From the NCBI GenBank assembly GCA_002298145.1, contig DBMP01000025.1:186001-250000 (forward strand): a DNA stretch of 64,000 nucleotides, in the 5' to 3' direction. The translations under genes were made by a program, and so were the position numbers. Positions 36,235 to 45,567 of this stretch are shown here, piece after piece (position 1 is the first letter of the stretch; each line of letters opens with the position of its first letter). The DNA comes from Spartobacteria bacterium UBA695 (GTDB lineage Bacteria; Verrucomicrobiota; Verrucomicrobiia; Chthoniobacterales; Chthoniobacteraceae). A model generated the notes under the pieces. The model searched no databases, had not been told where the DNA came from, and saw nothing but the letters and a program-made list of their open reading frames with translations.

Positions 36235-36999
36235 CTACTTTTTCCCATTCCGCTCGTGCTCGAGCAGAAAGGCGTACTTGGCAAAGCAGTCAAACATCCG
36301 GACCCCCGCGATCACGAACCCGCGCCAGCCGTCGCGCCAGCCGCCCTTGAGCACCAGGGGCTTAATGAAGGCGAAAATCGGCGACAAAAGCAGGCAGCGC
36401 CACTGGAACTTGCGCCCACGCGCGGCATAGGAGCGCGCCATGGTGCGGGAGTAGCCGACCGTACGGCGTAGGTGGTCCTCCAGGTCTCGGAAAGAATAAT
36501 GGAGCAAATCACCCGGGAGCCGGGCCGTCTTGCCGCTAAACTCAAGCGCCGCGTGCGGGTCCATCCCACCCCAGCGGCACGTACCACGCCGAACCAGCCG
36601 CAAGCGCCATTCGGGGTACCACGCATGCCAGATCCACGCCCCCAGGTACCACGTGCGCCGGTTGATCCAGTAACCGTCAGCCTCCGGAGCCGCGCCCCCC
36701 GCAAAAAGGCCTTCCAGCGAAGCGGCCAGCTCCGGCGAAAGCGCTTCGTCGGCATCCAGAAAGAGCACCCACGGCTGCGTGCAGGCCTCAAGCACCCGAT
36801 TTTTCTGGATAATAAACCCCTCCCAGGGTGCTTTGAGAAACTTCGCCCCGGCGGCCCGCGCGATTGTCTCCGTCGCATCCGTGGAGCCGGAATCGACCAC
36901 CACGATTTCCGCGGCCAACCCCCGGGCGCTCTCCAGCAGGCGGGGGAGGTTCTCCTCCTCGTTGCAGGTGATGATGGCTAGGGACAGGGGCAGGCTCAT
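36235..36999 (-). CDS. glycosyltransferase family 2 (LPS-core type)
   Basis: A 254-residue GT2 enzyme. The N-terminal LSLAIITCNEEENLPRLLES, then IVVVDSGSTDAT, and the metal-binding FLDADEALS are classical GT-A features. WIWHAWYPEWRLRLVRRG and the C-terminal GGWRDGWRGFVIAGV match the subgroup around KdtX/WaaE-like core glycosyltransferases. The start at 36999 gives the standard N-terminus. It is the downstream member of a minus-strand pair with the GT4 gene at 37.1-38.3 kb and begins the surface-glycan cluster. Donor and acceptor are unknown. Confidence 0.9.
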   Translation of the reverse strand: MSLPLSLAIITCNEEENLPRLLESARGLAAEIVVVDSGSTDATETIARAAGAKFLKAPWEGFIIQKNRVLEACTQPWVLFLDADEALSPELAASLEGLFAGGAAPEADGYWINRRTWYLGAWIWHAWYPEWRLRLVRRGTCRWGGMDPHAALEFSGKTARLPGDLLHYSFRDLEDHLRRTVGYSRTMARSYAARGRKFQWRCLLLSPIFAFIKPLVLKGGWRDGWRGFVIAGVRMFDCFAKYAFLLEHERNGKK

Positions 37000-37062
37000 G
37001 GAGGTGCCAAGCGAATCATAAAAAGCCGCTCCCGGCAACCCCTCTCGCCACCCAGCCGCCCC

Positions 37063-38295
37063 TTACACCGTGGCCAGGGCGCCCATCGCAGCCGCCTCCT
37101 CGTAGATCCGTTCCAGCGTCTGGGCTTGGTGGTGACTTTCGAAGCCCTCCGCCACGGCCCGGGCCGCCGCCGCGCCCATAAGCCGGTAGCGAATCGGGTC
37201 GGCGGTAATGCGCTCCAGCGCCTCAGCCAGCGCCTCGGCATCCCGTTCCGCAACGAGGTAGCCGCTTACCCCCTCCTCAACCGCCTCGGGAATGCCGCCG
37301 TGCCGAGTCGCCGCCACGGGCATCCCGGTCGCCATGGCCTCCAGCATCGAGTTGGGCACCCCCTCCTGGTTGCCATCGGGGCCGATTTCGCTCGGGTGGA
37401 CAAACACATGGGCCGCGGCCAACTGCTCCGCCAGCGCCCCGGGCTGTAGGAACCCCGTGAAGTGAACCGCCTCCGCCACCCCCAGCTCAGAGGCCAGCGC
37501 CTGCAGTTCCCCCAGCAAGGGGCCATCCCCGGCAATGGTAAATGTGGACCGCGGATGCGCCGCAGCAAAGGTCGCAAACGCCCGCAGCGCGGTGTGAAGG
37601 CCCTTCTTGGGAATCAACCGGCAGGCTTGGAAAAATCTCCAGCCTCCGTCCCAGGGAAACGCCCGCAGCGCCAAGTGAAAATTCTCCAGCGGAATACCGG
37701 TGCGGTGAATGCGGAGCTTCTCCGGCGGGCAGCCCGCCTCCAGTAACCGCTGCCCGAGCGCCTCCGAACGGGCCAGCACCAACGCCGCCACCTGGAAGGT
37801 CTCCTGAATCGCCCCCCGGTAGGCGGGCCAGTCCATATCCACCCCCGCATCCGCCCCGTGGAAAGAGACCACCACCGGCACCGGCGAATGCCTCAGCAGC
37901 GGCAGCGTATGCACAGCGATATTGCCAAAATAAACATGCAGCACCTGCCCCCCCACCCGCTCGATCTCCTCCGCGATCCGCCGGGCCTCGCTCTTGTAGA
38001 TCATCACCGGGCGCTGCCGGATCTGCTTCACCCAGATTCGCCGAAGCGAATGCGTGCGCGGCTTAGGCAGGACCGTCAGAGCCGTTTCATCAAAAGGGAA
38101 CCGCCCGCCCCCCTCCCGCTTCTGGCAGATCACGTGGGGCCGCCAGTTCTCCAGAGCTGTGATCTGGCGGTAAATGTGGAACATCTCCGGCTTAAGAAAC
38201 GTAGCGCAGTACTGCACCGCCACGGGACGCCGAGCAGCATCCCGCCGGGGAACCGGCGCCACCGCTGAGGGGAAAAAAATCGAGGGAGCTTCCAT
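37063..38295 (-). CDS. glycosyltransferase family 4
   Basis: A 410-residue GT-B fold enzyme. The C-terminal half has the nucleotide-sugar binding region ACRLIPKKGLHTALRAFATF, FTIAGDGPLLGELQAL, and the conserved GVPNSMLEAMATGMPVAATR segment with the EX7E-type glutamates. The N-terminal half recognises the acceptor. The ATG at 38295 or another four codons upstream can start it. It is transcribed ahead of the GT2 gene and divergent from the GT9 gene at 38.5 kb; the 185-bp gap should hold both promoters. It probably extends lipid-linked or LPS glycan. Confidence 0.9.
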   Translation of the reverse strand: MEAPSIFFPSAVAPVPRRDAARRPVAVQYCATFLKPEMFHIYRQITALENWRPHVICQKREGGGRFPFDETALTVLPKPRTHSLRRIWVKQIRQRPVMIYKSEARRIAEEIERVGGQVLHVYFGNIAVHTLPLLRHSPVPVVVSFHGADAGVDMDWPAYRGAIQETFQVAALVLARSEALGQRLLEAGCPPEKLRIHRTGIPLENFHLALRAFPWDGGWRFFQACRLIPKKGLHTALRAFATFAAAHPRSTFTIAGDGPLLGELQALASELGVAEAVHFTGFLQPGALAEQLAAAHVFVHPSEIGPDGNQEGVPNSMLEAMATGMPVAATRHGGIPEAVEEGVSGYLVAERDAEALAEALERITADPIRYRLMGAAAARAVAEGFESHHQAQTLERIYEEAAAMGALATV

Positions 38296-38480
38296 GCAGC
38301 CCCACATCGGGCGGGGAAAAACCGGCGGTCGCCTCGTTTTCCACCATCAAAGGATCAGAGAAACCCTCCCACTCCCCTCGTGGAGTATCCGCCACCCACC
38401 GGAGGGAAAACTTGAAATGCCCCGGTTGATCCCCTAGCCTCGGCGCTTTTCGGTCATGACTCCATCCGCAGCGCCATTCC

Positions 38481-39503
38481 ATGAACATCCTTGTCCTTGA
38501 ACTCAAAAGGATCGGCGATCTGATTCTGACGCTCCCGGCGCTGCACGCCCTGAAAGCCGCCTTCCCCGAGGCGCGCCTGACGCTCTGCCTGCTGGAGGGC
38601 TGTCAGGGGCTCCTACCAGGCATCCCCACCGTAGACGAAGCGCTCATCTACCGCCGCCACAGCCTTAATACCGAGCTGCTCAGCCGCCTGGCCCGGGGGA
38701 AATACGACATCTGCCTGGATTTCACAGGCAACGACCGGGCCGCTTTCTTCGCCCTCCTTTCGGGGGCCCGGCGGCGCATTACCTTCAAGCACACCCGCCG
38801 CTACCCCCACCGGGCCTGGGCCTACAACGAATTTGTCGATTCCAACGTGGTCGATTGCCACACCGTGGACCACCACCTCAACCTGCTCGCCCCCCTGGGC
38901 ATCCGCCACGACGCCGCCACCCCGCCCCCCATCGAGCTAACCCCGCCCCCCGAGACCGAGCGGCAAACCGAAGAGCGCCTGGCCGAGCTTGGCATCAAAG
39001 GGCCCTTTGCCGTCGTCCACCCCGGCACCGCCCGGGCGGAAAAATACTGGGAGCCGGGAAAATGGGCCGCCGTCATCGACCATTGCCAGGGCCAGCTGGG
39101 CCTACCCTGCGTCATCACCGGCAGCAACGACTCCTTCGAACAAACCCACCTGGCGGCCATCCGCGCGCACTTGCACACCGCGCCGCACGACCTGTCGGGC
39201 AAAATCGACCTCATGGGCCTCTGCGCCATCATCCGTCGAGCCTCGCTCCTCCTGAGCATGGACTCCGCCCCCGTCCACATTGGCGCAGCGTTTGGCACCC
39301 CGCAAATCGCCCTCTTTGGCCAGACCAACCCGCATGTCTGGAGACCCCGGCACCCCCGGGCCATCATCCTCTACCCCGGCACCCCCGGCCCCGTCACCCA
39401 CTTCGCCCCCGACACCCCCATCCGCCCCTTGAGCGAACTGCCCATCGAGACCGTCCTACAGGCCATCGCCCTCCTTTACCCCGCCCAAACCCATTTACCA
39501 TGA
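38481..39503 (+). CDS. glycosyltransferase family 9 (heptosyltransferase-like)
   Basis: A 340-residue GT9 enzyme of the ADP-heptose:LPS heptosyltransferase type. It begins MNILVLELKRIGDLILTLPAL, a near-perfect family N-terminus. The C-terminal half has FAVVHPGTARAEKYWEPGKW and LLLSMDSAPVHIGAAFGTP, where the donor-binding D/H/G residues lie. Its TGA overlaps the ATG of the next gene (ATGA), so the two are coupled. Presence of GT9 genes supports a lipopolysaccharide-type surface glycan. Confidence 0.92.
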   Translation: MNILVLELKRIGDLILTLPALHALKAAFPEARLTLCLLEGCQGLLPGIPTVDEALIYRRHSLNTELLSRLARGKYDICLDFTGNDRAAFFALLSGARRRITFKHTRRYPHRAWAYNEFVDSNVVDCHTVDHHLNLLAPLGIRHDAATPPPIELTPPPETERQTEERLAELGIKGPFAVVHPGTARAEKYWEPGKWAAVIDHCQGQLGLPCVITGSNDSFEQTHLAAIRAHLHTAPHDLSGKIDLMGLCAIIRRASLLLSMDSAPVHIGAAFGTPQIALFGQTNPHVWRPRHPRAIILYPGTPGPVTHFAPDTPIRPLSELPIETVLQAIALLYPAQTHLP

Positions 39504-40618
39504 TCCGAGTCCTCTACGTCTACATGACCCTGCCCATCGGAGGCGCGGAGGAACTGATGCTCACGGTGGCGAAAAACATCGACCGCTCCAAGTACGAGCC
39601 CGTCATATGCTGCATCGGAGCCCTCGGGAAAATCGGCGAGGAAATCCGCGCCCTCGGCATCGACATCGTCTCCTGGGGCCACACCACACGGGGATTCGAT
39701 CTCGCCGCCTGCCTCAGCCTCTACCGGCTCATTCGGGAGAAACACATCGACCTCGTCCACTCGCACCTCTACCACGCCGGGCTCTATTCCCGCATCGCCG
39801 CATGGTACGCCGGAGTCCCCGCCATCACCACCGAGCACAACGTCTACGCGAAATTCAAGCTCAAGCGGAGAATCTACAACTGGCTGCTCTCCTGGAAAAC
39901 GGCCAGAATCGTCGCCGTCTCCGACCTCGTGCGCGACTACGTCATCCAGAGGGACTGGGTTTCCCCGCAAAAAGTCACCACCATCCGCAACGGCCTGGAC
40001 CTCTCCAAATGGGCAAACGCGCCCAGCCGCCAGGAAGCGCGCGAACGGCTGAGCATCCCCCCGAAGGCCTTCGTCCTCGGGTCCATCGGACGGCTGGAAA
40101 CGCAGAAAGGCCACCGCTTCCTGATCGACGCCGTCGCGCGCCTGCGGGGCGAAATTCCCGAGCTCAAAGCCTTCATCGTAGGCGACGGGACCCTGCGGGA
40201 CTCACTGGCCGAGCGCATCCGGCGGAGAGGAGCCCAGGACGCCATTTTCTTAACCGGCGCGCGCCGGGACCTGAGCGATTTCATCCACGCCTTCGACATC
40301 TTTGTCCTACCCTCCCGCTGGGAAGGCTTGCCCATCGCAGCCCTGGAAGCCATGGCCTCCCGCCTGCCGGTCATCGCCACCCCCGTGGGCGGCGTCGTCG
40401 AGCTGATCGAAGAAGGGAAAAACGGCCTGCTCGTCCCTCCGAAAGACGTAGACGCCCTGGTCAACGCCATTCGCAAGCTTTACGATAACGAGCCGCTGAG
40501 AACCGCGCTGGCCACCGGAGGTCATGAGACCGTCCAGGAAAAATTCAGCGCAGACGCCATGCTCGCAGGGCTGGACGCCCTTTACCAGGAGGTTCTTTTC
40601 CTGAGTCATCCCAGGTAA
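39500..40618 (+). CDS. glycosyltransferase family 4
   Basis: A 372-residue GT4 enzyme. The N-terminus is MIRVLYVYMTLPIGGAEELM, with the usual Gly-rich loop near residue 14. The C-terminal half shows VLGSIGRLETQKGHRFLIDA, FIVGDGTLRDSL and the catalytic-region LPSRWEGLPIAALEAMASRL with both glutamates. I used the ATG that overlaps the GT9 stop codon; a longer frame reading through the GT9 gene is a shadow of that gene. It likely adds a sugar after the GT9 step. Confidence 0.92.
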   Translation: MIRVLYVYMTLPIGGAEELMLTVAKNIDRSKYEPVICCIGALGKIGEEIRALGIDIVSWGHTTRGFDLAACLSLYRLIREKHIDLVHSHLYHAGLYSRIAAWYAGVPAITTEHNVYAKFKLKRRIYNWLLSWKTARIVAVSDLVRDYVIQRDWVSPQKVTTIRNGLDLSKWANAPSRQEARERLSIPPKAFVLGSIGRLETQKGHRFLIDAVARLRGEIPELKAFIVGDGTLRDSLAERIRRRGAQDAIFLTGARRDLSDFIHAFDIFVLPSRWEGLPIAALEAMASRLPVIATPVGGVVELIEEGKNGLLVPPKDVDALVNAIRKLYDNEPLRTALATGGHETVQEKFSADAMLAGLDALYQEVLFLSHPR

Positions 40619-40723
40619 TTCTTAAATCACATTGACGGTCTCGTCCGCTCTCGCTCAGAGTGCGGATGATTGTCTTTCCCGGCCTACAAGGAACCCATTT
40701 CCCCGATGCGCCACACACATTCT

Positions 40724-42496
40724 ATGAACTCATCAGAATTCTTCGTCCTCCAACGCCTTGTTCTACCTCATCTTCACTGCCACGCACCGGAGGAAATGTA
40801 TGTTCGGAGAAGTAATAGCCAAGGCATCTTTTCCCTGAGCGATTCGTTGATTTACCTGGACAAAGGGAGTGGGATTTCTTTCGACACCTACTTCAACACC
40901 CTGGCGATCCGCGCATGGAAACAGCACACTAAAGTTCAAGATCTCTCCCTCTTCCTTTCAGGCCGAGGCCGCTTTCTGCTGCGCCTCGGATTGCATCAAC
41001 AGGGACCACTCCATCAATGGCTGAGCGAATCCGAAATCACCCTCCATGGAGAGGAACAGCGCATCGATCTGGAGTCTTGGCCATGCCTTACGGACGGGCT
41101 GCTCTATATTTCCCTGACCGCGATGGAGGATAACACCGTGTTTAGCGGCGGGTATTATGCCACAAAAACCCCGCCGGAATACAAGGCTCGCCTCGGAATC
41201 GTTATTACCCACTACAACCGGCGTGAATACGTCCTGCCCGCCATTCAGAGCCTCCGCCGAGGAGTGCTGGAAGATCCATTCCTGCGCGGCAAAGTCGAGC
41301 TCATCGTTGTGGACAACTCCCAGACTCTTCTCGCCGCAGAGACAGAGGGAGCCACACTAATCCCCAACCACAACTTAGGATGCTCCGGCGGAACCATGCG
41401 CGGGCTCCTACATCTGGAGGATTCCGGCCGCTTTACCCATTGCCTTTTCATGGACGATGACGGCGCATGCGAGCCAGACTCGATCCTGCGAACCTATTCG
41501 TTTCTCTCCTATTCCCAAACCCCCAAACTGGCAGTCGCAGGGGGCCTGTTGAGGGAGATTGAACCCTTCCGTTTGACCGACGTGGGCGGCATATTCGACG
41601 GCACCTGTCATGGGATCAACCCCTGGCTGGATGCCCGACATGTCTGGGCTCTACTGAAAGTGGAACAACAGAATGCAGCCCCCGACTTTGGCGGGTGGTG
41701 GTTTTTCGGGTTCAAATTGAGCGACGTGAGCGCCTATGCATTCCCGTTTTTTGTCAAAGGCGACGACATCGCCTTCTCACTGCACAACCACTTTGATATT
41801 TGCACCTTCAACGGAGTGGCCACTTGGGCTCCGGATTTCGCATACAAAGCCGGGCCATCCACCCAGTACCTGGACGTCCGATGCCACTTGGCGCTCCAGC
41901 TCACCTCATCTTCGTGGACCAGGGCTGGAATTTGCTGGTGGATATATAAGAGATTCATCAACCAGCTCTACTCCTACCTCTACGCTTCCGCCGCTTCGAT
42001 GTCCCTGGCCCTGGAGCACGTTTCCCAAGGCCCACGCTTTTGGGCTGAAAACGCCGATATGTGCAACGTGTTCCCGCAGCTTGCCAGCATTCCCTCGGAT
42101 GAAAAAATGGCTGCTCATGACCGGGGGCACTATCCCTTGCAGCGCTTTCATAGGAAACGTCGCGCTATTTACAAGCTCTGGAGATTGTTGACGCTCAATG
42201 GTTTTTTGGTGCCCCTCTGGTTTTTCAAAAAGAAGTGGATGCTCTTTCAGGATAAAGGCTTTTACGGCGATACGTGGGCAATCTTCCGGTACAATAAAGT
42301 TTACTACGAATATCAACCGCTGGGACTCGGATTTGTTGCGGTCCATAATAAAAAACGCTTTTTCAAGGAACTCATCATCTTTCTGCCGCGGCTGTTTCGC
42401 TTTTGGCTCCATTTTGGAAAACTTCGCGACGAGTACCGCAAAGCGATTCCCGAGCTGACCAGCCGTCATTTTTGGGAAAAGAAATTATCCGCCTAG
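40724..42496 (+). CDS. GlfT2-like galactofuranosyltransferase candidate (first of tandem pair)
   Basis: A 590-residue protein with an N-terminal beta-sandwich (ISFDTYFNTLAIRAWKQHT, LSLFLSGRGRFLLRL). A GT-A domain starts at LGIVITHYNRREY (near 158) and has the metal-binding FMDDDGACE (DDD at 244-246), GGWWFFGFKLSD and FVKGDDIAFS, where the second Asp could be the catalytic base. This order is that of GlfT2-type galactofuranosyltransferases, which polymerise galactofuranose from UDP-Galf. A C-terminal helical part follows. The gene is less GC-rich than its neighbours. The UDP-Galf-forming mutase is at 62.4 kb, which supports the assignment. The start at 40724 aligns with the second copy. Confidence 0.78.
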   Translation: MNSSEFFVLQRLVLPHLHCHAPEEMYVRRSNSQGIFSLSDSLIYLDKGSGISFDTYFNTLAIRAWKQHTKVQDLSLFLSGRGRFLLRLGLHQQGPLHQWLSESEITLHGEEQRIDLESWPCLTDGLLYISLTAMEDNTVFSGGYYATKTPPEYKARLGIVITHYNRREYVLPAIQSLRRGVLEDPFLRGKVELIVVDNSQTLLAAETEGATLIPNHNLGCSGGTMRGLLHLEDSGRFTHCLFMDDDGACEPDSILRTYSFLSYSQTPKLAVAGGLLREIEPFRLTDVGGIFDGTCHGINPWLDARHVWALLKVEQQNAAPDFGGWWFFGFKLSDVSAYAFPFFVKGDDIAFSLHNHFDICTFNGVATWAPDFAYKAGPSTQYLDVRCHLALQLTSSSWTRAGICWWIYKRFINQLYSYLYASAASMSLALEHVSQGPRFWAENADMCNVFPQLASIPSDEKMAAHDRGHYPLQRFHRKRRAIYKLWRLLTLNGFLVPLWFFKKKWMLFQDKGFYGDTWAIFRYNKVYYEYQPLGLGFVAVHNKKRFFKELIIFLPRLFRFWLHFGKLRDEYRKAIPELTSRHFWEKKLSA

Positions 42497-42535
42497 CGCG
42501 GTCGCTTGGCTCGCTCTGCCCCAAAAAATCAACCC

Positions 42536-44305
42536 ATGCATCCGACGCCCTTTTTTTTCCTGCAGCGGTTAGTACTGCCCAATCTCTGTTTTGAAGCGCC
42601 GGATGAAATGTATGTGAGAAAGGAGGGAGAGGGCTGCATCTTCCGCCCGAATGAACCAAGCATCCTTCTGGGTATCGGCAGCCAAATCACCTTTGACACC
42701 TATTTCAACGCGTTGACGGTCGATGCCTGGAAGCAGCACACGCAAATCCGGGATTTGACGCTCTTTTTATCGGGCCGGGGGCGCTTCCAGCTGCGCTTCA
42801 GGCTGCATCAAGCAGGGGCTCTTTATCAATGCCTCAGCGAGCAGGAAATCGCCCTCGGGGAAACCGAGACACGCGTCGACCTAAAGTTCTGGGAAAAGCT
42901 GGAGTCGGGGCTGCTTTATTTTTCACTGACCGCCCTGGAGGCTGACGCCGCATTCACCGGAGGCTCCTACGCCACCCAGACCCCACCGCAATGCGAAGCG
43001 CGCCTGGGGGTCGTCATTACACACTACAATCGGCGCGAATTCGTCCTGCCCGCCATTGAGAGGCTCAAGCGGGATTTGCTAACAGACCCGCTCTACCGCG
43101 ACAGGATCGAGCTGATCGTCGTGGACAACTCGCGCACCATCCTTCCTCACGAGGCCGAGGGCATTACGCTGATCCCCAACTGCAACCTCGGAGGCTCCGG
43201 CGGATTCATGCGCGGGCTCCTGCATCTGGAAGATTCCGGTCGCTTCACCCACGGCCTCTTCATGGACGACGACGCTTCGTGCGAAACCGAATCGATCCGC
43301 CGCACCTATGCCCTCCTCGCCCATGCCCAAAATCCCAAACTTGCCGTAGCAGGAGGTTTACTGCGGGAACTGGAGCCCTTTCGGCTGGTTGAAACGGGCG
43401 GCCTCTTTGATGGAGACTTCCACCCGCTCAATCCCAAACTGGACGTTAGGAACATCCACGATTTGCTGAAAGCGGAACCCTCAGGAAAAACGGCCAACTA
43501 CGGAGCCTGGTGGTTTTTCGGATTTAAGCTCAGCAGCGTCTGTATCTACGCCTTTCCCTTTTTTGTCAGGGGGGATGACGCCGTTTTTTCGGTCATGAAC
43601 CGCTTCCAAATCTGCGTCCCGAATGGAGTGGCCTGCTGGAGTGGCGATTTCGCGTATAAATCCGGACCGACCACTCATTACCTGGACACGCGGTGCCATC
43701 TTGCCTTCCAGATCGCAGCCTCGGCGTTCAAAAAAGCGAAGCTCTGCAAGCTCATCCACCGGTTCTTTAGAGCGCAGCTCAACTCTTATTGCTACGCTTC
43801 CGCCGCCGCGATTTCGCTGGCGCTTAAACATGTCGCCGAGGGGCCGCAATTCTGGCGCGACAACCTCGCCATGAACGATGTCTTTTCCCAGCTCGCCGCC
43901 ATCCCCTCAGATGAAAAACTGGCCTCCCGGGACAAAAGCCAAATTCCCTTAAGTCACTTCACAGAGAAACACCGCAGCCTCAATAGCCTGTTGCGGAAAC
44001 TGACACTGAATGGCTTTTTGCTCCCCTCCTGTCTCTTGAAAAAGCAGGTACTTCTCCATGAAAAGGGGTTCGATGGCAATGCGCGGGCCATCTTCCGCTA
44101 CCGGAAAGTCTACTACGAATACGAACCGCTCCAGTGCGGCTTTATTGCGGTTCACGACAAGAAGCGTTTCTTCAAGGAATACCTGCTTTTCCTGCGCCGC
44201 CTGTATCATTTCTGGAGCAACTTCGACCGTATCCGCGAGGACTACCGCGAAGCGCTCCCTGAGCTGACCAGCCGCCATTTTTGGGAAAAGAGCCTAGCCG
44301 AGTAG
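42536..44305 (+). CDS. GlfT2-like galactofuranosyltransferase candidate (second of tandem pair)
   Basis: A 589-residue paralogue of the preceding gene, similar over its whole length. It shares FFFLQRLVLPNLCFEAPDEM near the N-terminus, ITFDTYFNALTVDAWKQHT, LGVVITHYNRREF, FMDDDASCE, WWFFGFKLSS, FVRGDDAVFS and the closing LPELTSRHFWEK. The pair arose by tandem duplication. In mycobacteria two enzymes (GlfT1 and GlfT2) divide the start and the extension of the galactan; a similar division is possible here but untested. The stop codon overlaps the convergent GT gene by 12 bases. Confidence 0.78.
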   Translation: MHPTPFFFLQRLVLPNLCFEAPDEMYVRKEGEGCIFRPNEPSILLGIGSQITFDTYFNALTVDAWKQHTQIRDLTLFLSGRGRFQLRFRLHQAGALYQCLSEQEIALGETETRVDLKFWEKLESGLLYFSLTALEADAAFTGGSYATQTPPQCEARLGVVITHYNRREFVLPAIERLKRDLLTDPLYRDRIELIVVDNSRTILPHEAEGITLIPNCNLGGSGGFMRGLLHLEDSGRFTHGLFMDDDASCETESIRRTYALLAHAQNPKLAVAGGLLRELEPFRLVETGGLFDGDFHPLNPKLDVRNIHDLLKAEPSGKTANYGAWWFFGFKLSSVCIYAFPFFVRGDDAVFSVMNRFQICVPNGVACWSGDFAYKSGPTTHYLDTRCHLAFQIAASAFKKAKLCKLIHRFFRAQLNSYCYASAAAISLALKHVAEGPQFWRDNLAMNDVFSQLAAIPSDEKLASRDKSQIPLSHFTEKHRSLNSLLRKLTLNGFLLPSCLLKKQVLLHEKGFDGNARAIFRYRKVYYEYEPLQCGFIAVHDKKRFFKEYLLFLRRLYHFWSNFDRIREDYREALPELTSRHFWEKSLAE

Positions 44306-45409
44306 CTCGGCGGCCTGGGGCTCCTGGGCCTGGATCGCCTTCAGGCTCTCCTCAATCACGTAACGCGCCAGGAAATCAAAGGTATGGTAGCGCTCCACGT
44401 GCTCCCGCACGCGGCGGCCCATTTCGCGCAAATGCTCCCGGTCGGCCAAGGCCGTTTTGAGTTTCACGTAGAGCTGCCCCTCTTCGACGCCGTAGTAGAG
44501 CGCGTGTTCGCCGTCGATGAGCGGCGCATGGCGTTGAATCGTCGGGTACTGGATGAGCGGAACCGCCCCCACCGCGGCCGTTTCATACGTCCTGAAGCAA
44601 TCCCACCCGAACCCCTCCGGGCACCAGACCACCAGCGACTGCGCGCAGCGTTGCCAGAATTCCTTCTGCGAGAGCCGCTCTTCCGGAAGATCGACCCGGT
44701 AGCCCTCCGCCCGCAGCCTGCGCAGCTGCTCCAGCCCGGAAAGGCGCGTGGGCCGGTTGTAGGTCGTCCCCGCGAAGAATACGTCGTATTTCTTGCCCAC
44801 ATTCCCAAGCCCCATCTCCCCAGCCAGGCCCGGCTCGACACCGAGCGAAATCGGCCTCAGTTTCGCGAGGATCTTCGCGAACCCCCGCTGCCGCTGGATA
44901 TTACCGTTATCCTCATTCCTGGCCGTGGTGTAGAGAAAGGCGTTGCACGGGTTCTGCGGCAGCTCCCGCTTAAAGTAAAGGCGGCAAAGCGAGGCCGCGC
45001 GGAAGCGCATGTTATCGATGATGGGGCGGTCCTCCATATCCAGGACGACCAGCCGGGGGGCGAAAAGCTCCAACAACCGCGCCACCCGTGCCCCCCGCCA
45101 AGCGGCAGCTACTCGGCACACCTTGCCCGCGACCCCCGCCCAGCGGTGGAAAAACGACTTTCGCGGATTCGGCTCCAGCGTCGGCAGTTTACCGGCTATT
45201 ACCAGGTCATACTTTTCCGCAAGATAATTCCGCCGGGCCTCCGTGAGGGAAATGCACCGGTCCACGGCATGAACGGCTGGCTTCGCTCCGCAATGAACGA
45301 AATCGGCATTCGCATAGTGTAGGAAAAAGCACAGGTCGCACTCCCGCTCCTTCTGAAAACTCAAATCTCCCAGGCAAAGGATCCGCGTTGATAAATAAGA
45401 ACCGTCCAT
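44294..45409 (-). CDS. glycosyltransferase family 1-like (CgeB/YkvP type)
   Basis: A 371-residue GT-B type protein. The C-terminal half has KYDVFFAGTTYNRPTRLSGL, QSLVVWCPEGFGWDCFRTYE, TAAVGAVPLIQYPT and HALYYGVEEGQLYVKLKTAL, then a 'AREMGRRVREHVERYHTF'-type tail region. That is the pattern of the CgeB-like glycosyltransferase C-terminal domain. The N-terminal half is Cys- and His-rich and not typical. It is convergent with the GlfT2-like pair and divergent from the next GT gene. Substrate unknown. Confidence 0.75.
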   Translation of the reverse strand: MDGSYLSTRILCLGDLSFQKERECDLCFFLHYANADFVHCGAKPAVHAVDRCISLTEARRNYLAEKYDLVIAGKLPTLEPNPRKSFFHRWAGVAGKVCRVAAAWRGARVARLLELFAPRLVVLDMEDRPIIDNMRFRAASLCRLYFKRELPQNPCNAFLYTTARNEDNGNIQRQRGFAKILAKLRPISLGVEPGLAGEMGLGNVGKKYDVFFAGTTYNRPTRLSGLEQLRRLRAEGYRVDLPEERLSQKEFWQRCAQSLVVWCPEGFGWDCFRTYETAAVGAVPLIQYPTIQRHAPLIDGEHALYYGVEEGQLYVKLKTALADREHLREMGRRVREHVERYHTFDFLARYVIEESLKAIQAQEPQAAELLG

Positions 45410-45567
45410 GAAACTTGCAGCAAAGTTTCGCGAAGCCGCGCCTCTCGCGTCAAGGCGGAAATCCCCCGATCCCGCCCCCGGCTCGCCGCTGGAAACGCTG
45501 ATATTGCTATTGAAAAAAGGCCTCCATTATCCAGTATACCTCCCCACACGCGACAGCCCTCTAACTC

